Part shown: positions 13,403-18,098 of the stretch, one piece after another | Numbering within the stretch: position 1 is the first letter of the stretch | How the letters are laid out: the number at the start of each line of letters is the position of its first letter | Assembly: GCA_002347755.1 (NCBI GenBank) | Contig: DDXT01000056.1 | Location: forward strand, 1 to 18,098 | Length of the DNA stretch: 18,098 nucleotides | Direction of reading: 5' to 3' | From: Caryophanales bacterium UBA2253 | GTDB taxonomy: Bacteria > Bacillota_I > Bacilli_A > ML615J-28 > CAG-698 | Translations under genes and position numbers: made by a program | The notes under the pieces: generated by a model | The model's input: only the letters and a program-made list of their open reading frames with translations | What the model was told of the DNA's origin: nothing | Databases searched by the model: none

Positions 13403-15232
13403 TCACACGACTCTCTTAAACCATTTTTCGATCTCATAATAACTGAATTTAACGATGACCGGCCGGCCGTGCGGGCAAGTGTAAGGATTCTTACATTTTC
13501 CCAAATCACTTAGCAAAGCCGCTACTTCGTCGTTGTTCAGATAGTCGTTGGCTTTGACGGCTTTTTTACAAGCCAAGGATTTGGCCAAAGAATCCAACAA
13601 TTGGAATCGCTCGGTTTTTTTGTCATTGATGGCTTGAGTTATGATTTCTTCAATAAATTCTTTTTCGCGTCCCTTCGGGATCCAGATCGGCACTTCGCGA
13701 ACCAAGAAACTTCCGCTTCCGAATTCTTCGATCAGTAACCCGCGCCTGATGAAATCGGGGATCTTGGCCACGACCAAAGCCGCTTCGGCCAAACTAAAAT
13801 TGACGGCCAGAGGGACCAAAAGCTGATAAGTAGTTTCTTCGTTTTTTTGCAATTCGGAGATGTATGTTTCATAATTGACGCGTTCGGCGGCCGCGTGTTG
13901 GTCAACCAGATAAAAATTTTCCGCGTCGGAGGCCAGAAGATAGGTTCCTTGCAATTGTCCGATGTAGGCCAATTTCGGAAGCGCAAACTTTGGTTCGGTC
14001 GGTCTTGTTGAAACATCGCCCTCAATCAAAGTATATTGTTGCTGTTCAAAACTTTCTTTCAGCACCGGGGCGGGAGTCGGAACCGGCGGTTCCGGCTTGA
14101 TGATGGTCTCCACCGGTTGGATGGTCGGAAAGCTTTGTTCAGACAAAGAAACAAATTTGGATTCTTCGTGGACAACTTCTTCTTGTTTTGTTTCCGAATC
14201 CCAAACGCCAGTTTGTTCCATACTTTCGTCAAGGTCGACGACCAGATTGCTGCGTGACAAGGCGTTGTCAACGGAATTTCGGACCATGTCCAAAAGTTCA
14301 TCTTCGTTAGAAAAGCGAACTTCCAATTTGGCGGGATGGATGTTGACATCCACCAGCGACGGATCCACGCCGATGTTCAAAACGGCGATCGGATAACGCC
14401 CGAACATGAGCCGTTCTTTATAACCTTCCACGATGGCGCTGACCAAACGGGTGTTCTTAACGACCCGCTCATTGACAATGACGGTAATGTTGTTTCGCGA
14501 AGACCGGGTGACATGCAGTTTGGAAATGAACCCGTGCAAAATGAAATAACCGTTGTTCTCATAGATATCGATCAGGTTTTTGGCCGTTTCGGTTTTATAA
14601 ATGTTGGAAATGACTTCCAAAAGCCGTCCTGAACCAAAGGTCTGCAAAACGACTCGCTCGTTATTGATGGCTTTGAAAGCAATTTCCGGATGGGCCATCG
14701 CAATTTTGGTCAGATAGTCCAAAGTATAGCTTAGTTCCACACTGGTTGGCTGGAGGTTTTGCAAGCGCGCGGGCGTGTTGAAAAAAAGGTTCTTGACCGT
14801 GATCTCGGTTCCGCGCGGGCAGGCCGCCACGCTTTCGGAAACCAAGGTTCCCGCTTTCATCGCATAGGCTGATCCTCGGACTCCGTCTTGACTGGTTTTA
14901 AGCTTAAAATTGGAAACCGAAACGATCGAGGGCAACGCTTCACCCCGAAACCCCAGCGTCTGGATCCTAAAAAGGTCTTTCTCGTTTTTGATCTTGCTAG
15001 TCGAATGCGGTTTGACGGCTAATTTGGCGTCTTTTTCGTCCATTCCTTCGCCGTTGTCGGTAACGGTGATTTCGGACAATCCGGCTTCAATCAGTTTGAT
15101 GTTAATCCGGGTAGCTTTCGCATCAATGGAATTTTCCACCAATTCTTTGACGACCGAAGCGGCCCGTTCAATGACTTCTCCGGCGGCGATCAAATCCGTG
15201 GTATGTTGATCTAGTTTTTTTATTTTTCCCAT
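13403..15232 (-). CDS. mutL: DNA mismatch repair protein MutL (endonuclease type)
   Basis: MutL (609 aa) couples mismatch recognition by MutS to strand incision. The N-terminal GHKL ATPase has ELVENSIDAKAT (30-41, with catalytic E33), TDNGEGMD (58-65) and LGFRGEAL (93-100). After a Pro/Glu-rich linker (about 340-420) comes the C-terminal dimerisation/nuclease domain, with DQHAAAERVNYE from D444, a conserved ACKKAVKANDYL motif, and CPHGRPV from C586. These zinc-binding motifs are found in MutL proteins that nick DNA themselves, in bacteria without MutH. The start lies 7 bases after the mutS stop, with AGGGG overlapping that TAG. Mutations here would raise mutation rate; both repair genes appear intact. 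Confidence 0.98.
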   Translation of the reverse strand: MGKIKKLDQHTTDLIAAGEVIERAASVVKELVENSIDAKATRINIKLIEAGLSEITVTDNGEGMDEKDAKLAVKPHSTSKIKNEKDLFRIQTLGFRGEALPSIVSVSNFKLKTSQDGVRGSAYAMKAGTLVSESVAACPRGTEITVKNLFFNTPARLQNLQPTSVELSYTLDYLTKIAMAHPEIAFKAINNERVVLQTFGSGRLLEVISNIYKTETAKNLIDIYENNGYFILHGFISKLHVTRSSRNNITVIVNERVVKNTRLVSAIVEGYKERLMFGRYPIAVLNIGVDPSLVDVNIHPAKLEVRFSNEDELLDMVRNSVDNALSRSNLVVDLDESMEQTGVWDSETKQEEVVHEESKFVSLSEQSFPTIQPVETIIKPEPPVPTPAPVLKESFEQQQYTLIEGDVSTRPTEPKFALPKLAYIGQLQGTYLLASDAENFYLVDQHAAAERVNYETYISELQKNEETTYQLLVPLAVNFSLAEAALVVAKIPDFIRRGLLIEEFGSGSFLVREVPIWIPKGREKEFIEEIITQAINDKKTERFQLLDSLAKSLACKKAVKANDYLNNDEVAALLSDLGKCKNPYTCPHGRPVIVKFSYYEIEKWFKRVV

Positions 15233-15239
15233 ATTGCCC

Positions 15240-17804
15240 CTACTTCTTCAACAATTTTTGAATTTCGTCGAGTTTGTTCATGGCATCGAGCGGACTCAGC
15301 GAATATAGATCCAATTCTTTCAACTGTTTGAGTGCAAAATCTTCTTTCTCAGACCGTGAATCATACAAAAGCGGCGGTTGGTAATTTTTGATGGAAAGGG
15401 TCTTTCCGTCAATCCGATGATGCTGTTCCAGTTTTCTCAGAATGTCTTCGGCCCGAAGAACGACATCCAGGGGAATGTCCGCCAATTTGGCCACATTGAT
15501 CCCGTAACTCTTGTCGATGGGGCCTTTCAGGACTTTATGCAAAAAGACGATGTCCCCATGGACTTCTTCGGCGCCGACATGAACGTTGGTCAAATTGGCC
15601 AAGTCTTTATCTAAAGTGGTCAGTTCGTGGTAATGCGTGGAAAACAGGGTTTTACATTTTATTTTTTCATGAACGTATTCCAAGATCGCCTGAGCCAAAG
15701 CCATGCCGTCATAAGTGGCCGTTCCCCGGCCGATTTCGTCAAACAAAATCAGGCTGTTTTTGGAGGCTTGTTTCAAAGCATTGTTGACTTCATTCATTTC
15801 GATCATGAAAGTCGATTGACCGCTGACAATGTCATCCGCCGCGCCGATTCTCGTGAAAATGGCATCAAAAATGGGCAACTTGGCGGAAGTGCACGGAACA
15901 AAGCAACCAATTTGGGCCATGATGGCAATCAAAGCGACCTGACGCATATAGGTGGATTTTCCGCTCATGTTCGGTCCGGTGATCAACAAGATCACGTCGT
16001 CTTGTTTCATGGAAATGTCGTTGGGAATGAAAGTGTCAATGAACTTTTCAATGACGGGATGACGCGATCCCTTGAGTTCCAGAAGGTTTTCATCATTGAG
16101 TTTTGGACGGACATAATTATTTTCGTTGGCAATCTTTTGAAATGACAAAAGCATGTCCAGTTCGGACAGTACTTTCCCCAAAAATTGCAGGCTGGCGGTG
16201 TAATCCTGACAGCGGGACCGGATCTCGTTGAACAGTTTGATCTCCAGTTCTAAGCTCTTTTCTTCAGCCCGCAGAATCATCGTCTCTTTTTCTTTGAGTT
16301 CTTGCGTGATGAACCGTTCCGCGTTGCTCAAGGTTTGTTTTCGGATATAGCCCATCGTTTCCTGAACCATCTGACTGCTGCCTTTGGAAACTTCGATGTA
16401 ATACCCAAAAACCCGGTTGTATCCGACCCGGAGATTCTTGATGCCGGTGCGGTTGCGTTCTTTTTCTTCCAAGGAAAGCAAATAATCCTTGCTGTCCGCG
16501 TTCATCTGGCGCAGGCTGTCCAATTCTTCGTTGAAACCGCCCTGGATGACATTGCCGTCTTTCGTGGAAAACGGAGCGTCTTCGGCGATGCTCTTGTCAA
16601 TTATGTCATGAAGTTCCAAATATTCCGGATAATGGGCGGAAATATCGAAATAGTCATGGATCTTTATTTTTTTAAGCAACTCGGAGATTTGAGGAACGAC
16701 TCCCAGGGACTTCTTCAGCTGCAACAGATCTTTGGGATTGGCGCTTTCGTAAGACACTTTCCCAACGATCCGCTCCAAGTCATAGACCGATTCCAAAGCG
16801 ATTCGGAGTCCGTCGGCTTCCAGGAAGTTCTTCTTCAGCTTGTCGATGATGTCAAACCGCTTTTCGATTTTCTCGCGGTCAATCAGCGGAAAAATCAAGG
16901 ATTTCTTCAAGAACCGGCTTCCCATGGCGGTCACGCATTTGTCCAGCACGTTGACCAGGGAATTCTTTTTGTTTTGGAAGCGCAGCGTTTCCAAAAGTTC
17001 CAAATTCCGGCGGGAAGCAAAATCAATTCTCATGAATCCGTTGGCGTCGTATTTGACGACCTTTTGCATGTGCACGAGGTTTCGCTTTTGGGTCCGAACG
17101 ATATAATTCAGCAGTCTTAAAAAACTCTTTTCTTCGGCTTTGTCTAAATCCCGGCTCAATTCTTTCATGTAACTGATCGGAGTCGCATTGTTTTCGATCG
17201 AAACCGTGATCGGAAAGAAACTGCTCAGGTTTTTCAGAACATGCATGTTAAAATCATCGCCGACAACGATTTCTTTGGTTTTGAGCTTCAAAATTTCCGC
17301 AGCCAGAATGTCTTCGTTCAGCGGCAGGCTGGTCAGGTAATTTTCGCCGGTGGCCAAATCGGAGTAACTGAGAATGTAACGGTCTTTATCCACGGAGAGA
17401 CTGCACAAAAAATTGTAGCCTTTTTCATCGATGTTTCCGCCTTCGGTAGCCGTTCCGGGGGTGATGATCCGAACGACGTCGCGGGTGACCAAGCCCTGGG
17501 CCAAAGCCGGATCTTCGGTTTGTTCCACAATCGCCACTTTATAGCCTTTTTCGTTGAGGCGATCAAGATAAGCTTCCACGGCATGATATGGGACTCCGCA
17601 CATTGGAACCCGTTCTTTGGCGCCCGCGTCTTTTCCGGTCAGGACAATCTCCAGTTCTTTCGAGGCGACGATGGCATCATTGAAGAACATTTCATAGAAA
17701 TCGCCGAGTCGGAAAAAAACCAGGGTATCCGGAAATTGTTCCTTGATATCCAAGTATTGTCTGATCATCGGCGTATATTGCGTTTTATCGATGTTTTCAT
17801 ACAT
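15240..17804 (-). CDS. mutS: DNA mismatch repair protein MutS
   Basis: MutS (854 aa) scans DNA, clamps on mismatches and small loops, and recruits MutL. The mismatch-reading F-x-E motif is present as F36-Y37-E38 in RLGDFYEMF. The lever and core domains fill the middle. The ATPase domain holds Walker A GPNMSGKST (about 610-618), Walker B LILFDEIGRGT (about 684-694), the STHYHEL switch and the YGINVAKLADIP helix-turn-helix used for dimerisation. Length equals that of the Bacillus protein. Ribosome site AGGGTGA precedes the ATG. It is first in the mutS-mutL-miaA-pcp operon, with its own promoter about 35 bases upstream. There is no evidence of truncation. Confidence 0.99.
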   Translation of the reverse strand: MYENIDKTQYTPMIRQYLDIKEQFPDTLVFFRLGDFYEMFFNDAIVASKELEIVLTGKDAGAKERVPMCGVPYHAVEAYLDRLNEKGYKVAIVEQTEDPALAQGLVTRDVVRIITPGTATEGGNIDEKGYNFLCSLSVDKDRYILSYSDLATGENYLTSLPLNEDILAAEILKLKTKEIVVGDDFNMHVLKNLSSFFPITVSIENNATPISYMKELSRDLDKAEEKSFLRLLNYIVRTQKRNLVHMQKVVKYDANGFMRIDFASRRNLELLETLRFQNKKNSLVNVLDKCVTAMGSRFLKKSLIFPLIDREKIEKRFDIIDKLKKNFLEADGLRIALESVYDLERIVGKVSYESANPKDLLQLKKSLGVVPQISELLKKIKIHDYFDISAHYPEYLELHDIIDKSIAEDAPFSTKDGNVIQGGFNEELDSLRQMNADSKDYLLSLEEKERNRTGIKNLRVGYNRVFGYYIEVSKGSSQMVQETMGYIRKQTLSNAERFITQELKEKETMILRAEEKSLELEIKLFNEIRSRCQDYTASLQFLGKVLSELDMLLSFQKIANENNYVRPKLNDENLLELKGSRHPVIEKFIDTFIPNDISMKQDDVILLITGPNMSGKSTYMRQVALIAIMAQIGCFVPCTSAKLPIFDAIFTRIGAADDIVSGQSTFMIEMNEVNNALKQASKNSLILFDEIGRGTATYDGMALAQAILEYVHEKIKCKTLFSTHYHELTTLDKDLANLTNVHVGAEEVHGDIVFLHKVLKGPIDKSYGINVAKLADIPLDVVLRAEDILRKLEQHHRIDGKTLSIKNYQPPLLYDSRSEKEDFALKQLKELDLYSLSPLDAMNKLDEIQKLLKK

Positions 17805-17837
17805 AATCTGTTCACCCTGTCAATAAATCTTAATAAA

Positions 17838-17866
17838 ATTATAACACACCTTTTTGAAAATCGAAA
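17838..17866 (-). promoter_or_regulatory. Extended -10 promoter of the mutS operon
   Basis: A consensus TATAAT (17843-17838) with TG one base upstream, and a poor -35, TTTCGA (17866-17861), at 17 bases. Predicted start is near 17831, leaving a leader of about 27 bases. The extended -10 likely compensates for the weak -35, implying modest expression. Confidence 0.72.
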
Positions 17867-17868
17867 GC

Positions 17869-17894
17869 AAAAGTAAATTACCTCTCTTACTTTT
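17869..17894. repeat. 8-bp inverted repeat just upstream of the mutS promoter
   Basis: AAAAGTAA (17869-17876) and TTACTTTT (17887-17894) are perfect inverted copies separated by 10 bases. The element ends 2 bases before the mutS -35 region, at a place suited to an operator. It is short and AT-rich, so chance is possible. Confidence 0.45.
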
Positions 17895-17929
17895 CAACAT
17901 TTCATAAATATTTTGGTGTAAAACCTAAA

Positions 17930-17961
17930 ACAGAAAAAGTAATCTCTATCTTGAGATTACT
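17930..17961 (-). terminator. Terminator of the gene upstream of mutS
   Basis: A perfect 9-bp stem, AGTAATCTC/GAGATTACT, with a 6-base loop, followed on the minus strand by TTTTCTGTTTT. It would end a minus-strand transcript entering from beyond the right edge. Confidence 0.78.
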
Positions 17962-17973
17962 CAGACTGATGAC

Positions 17974-17997
17974 AACCCCATTTCCAAAGATGGGGTT
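17974..17997. repeat. GC-rich hairpin, AACCCCAT/ATGGGGTT
   Basis: An 8-bp perfect inverted repeat with an 8-base loop, 12 bases from the terminator hairpin. Neither strand has a strong T-run after it (the + strand has CGTTTATTTT), so it is not a clear terminator. It could be a RNA 3'-end stabiliser, a weak + strand terminator or part of a dispersed repeat. Confidence 0.55.
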
Positions 17998-18098
17998 CGT
18001 TTATTTTCCCACAACTATCTTGAAATAACAAAAAAACACTTTTTTAGACTCGAAAAAGATATCTTTTTGGGGCTATTGTCCCATTTTATTACAAGAAA

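Larger units (their letters stand above)
17895..18098. other. Gene-free segment upstream of mutS
   Basis: Together with the promoter region this makes 294 bases without a gene. It holds two hairpins 12 bases apart (17938-17961 and 17974-17997) and a perfect palindrome, AAAAAGAT/ATCTTTTT (18053-18068). No start-to-stop frame of credible length or composition was found. The upstream gene lies outside the window. Confidence 0.6.

Noticed and set aside
16302..17120. 272-codon + strand open frame opposite mutS
   Set aside because: It lies wholly antisense to a clearly coding, fully conserved mutS. Its translation matches no family I know, and there is no Shine-Dalgarno or promoter.
17818..17823. 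Perfect TTGACA just before mutS
   Set aside because: No -10 hexamer follows at the right spacing before the start codon; the site overlaps the ribosome-binding region, so it is chance.
17241..17876. 211-codon + strand open frame opposite the mutS start and running through its promoter
   Set aside because: Antisense shadow of the MutS N-terminus, with composition typical of a complementary-frame artefact.
17822..17902. Small minus-strand frame (about 26 codons) ahead of mutS, a possible leader peptide
   Set aside because: It contains the mutS -10 box, so it cannot be fully on the mutS transcript; it is AT-rich, with no convincing ribosome site.
1..18098. TGA read as tryptophan (Mycoplasma code)
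   Set aside because: Several genes end in TGA at the family's normal length and Trp codons are TGG.
1..18098. tRNA, rRNA, CRISPR array, riboswitch or T-box
   Set aside because: The intergenic gaps are too short or lack the needed conserved stems and repeats; none was recognised on either strand.

Overview
All 17 genes in this window lie on the minus strand, so transcription runs from the right edge to the left edge. They are compact housekeeping genes of a low-to-moderate GC Gram-positive bacterium. The proteins look like Bacilli/Mollicutes-type sequences, for example an Acholeplasma- or Izemoplasma-like or uncultured Erysipelotrichia/RF39-like lineage. The lineage is inferred from protein flavour and gene order. 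TGA is clearly a stop (era, cdd, mutL, miaA, pcp, gpsA and the ankyrin gene all end in TGA) and tryptophan is TGG, so the standard bacterial code applies. This excludes the TGA=Trp Mycoplasma/Spiroplasma branch.

Right block (about 17866-11857): an operon mutS-mutL-miaA-pcp with an extended -10 promoter ahead of mutS and a strong terminator after pcp. It combines methyl-independent mismatch repair (MutL carries the endonuclease motifs), a tRNA A37 prenyltransferase and a pyroglutamyl peptidase. Upstream of mutS are 294 bases without a gene, holding two hairpins, an AT palindrome and the mutS promoter.

Middle block (about 11840-6275): rluB, then a continuous reading frame fusing CMP kinase to ribosomal protein S1, then der and gpsA, closed by a terminator. 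Cmk-S1-Der-GpsA followed by HU is the classic Bacillus order with intervening genes missing. The Cmk/S1 junction retains a Shine-Dalgarno and ATG exactly where a free-standing S1 gene would begin, so S1 may be made both as a fusion and alone.

Next block (6167-4509): its own promoter drives a divergent HU-family protein and, 6 bases later, a 13-repeat ankyrin protein of unknown role, ending in a terminator. The ITPase gene rdgB follows immediately with no visible promoter. Then comes a monocistronic rpsU unit with a near-ideal promoter and terminator.

Left block (3561-64): promoter, then phoH-ybeY-cdd-era-recO. This is the conserved Firmicutes cluster linking ribosome maturation (YbeY, Era), RNA metabolism (PhoH), pyrimidine salvage (Cdd) and recombination repair (RecO). 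It lacks the pgpH and dgkA genes found in the Bacillus version, and three successive junctions overlap by exactly 11 bases.

No rRNA, tRNA, CRISPR array, intact insertion sequence or phage gene was seen. The most unusual items are the cmk-rpsA fusion with its retained internal start, and the HU-ankyrin pair.
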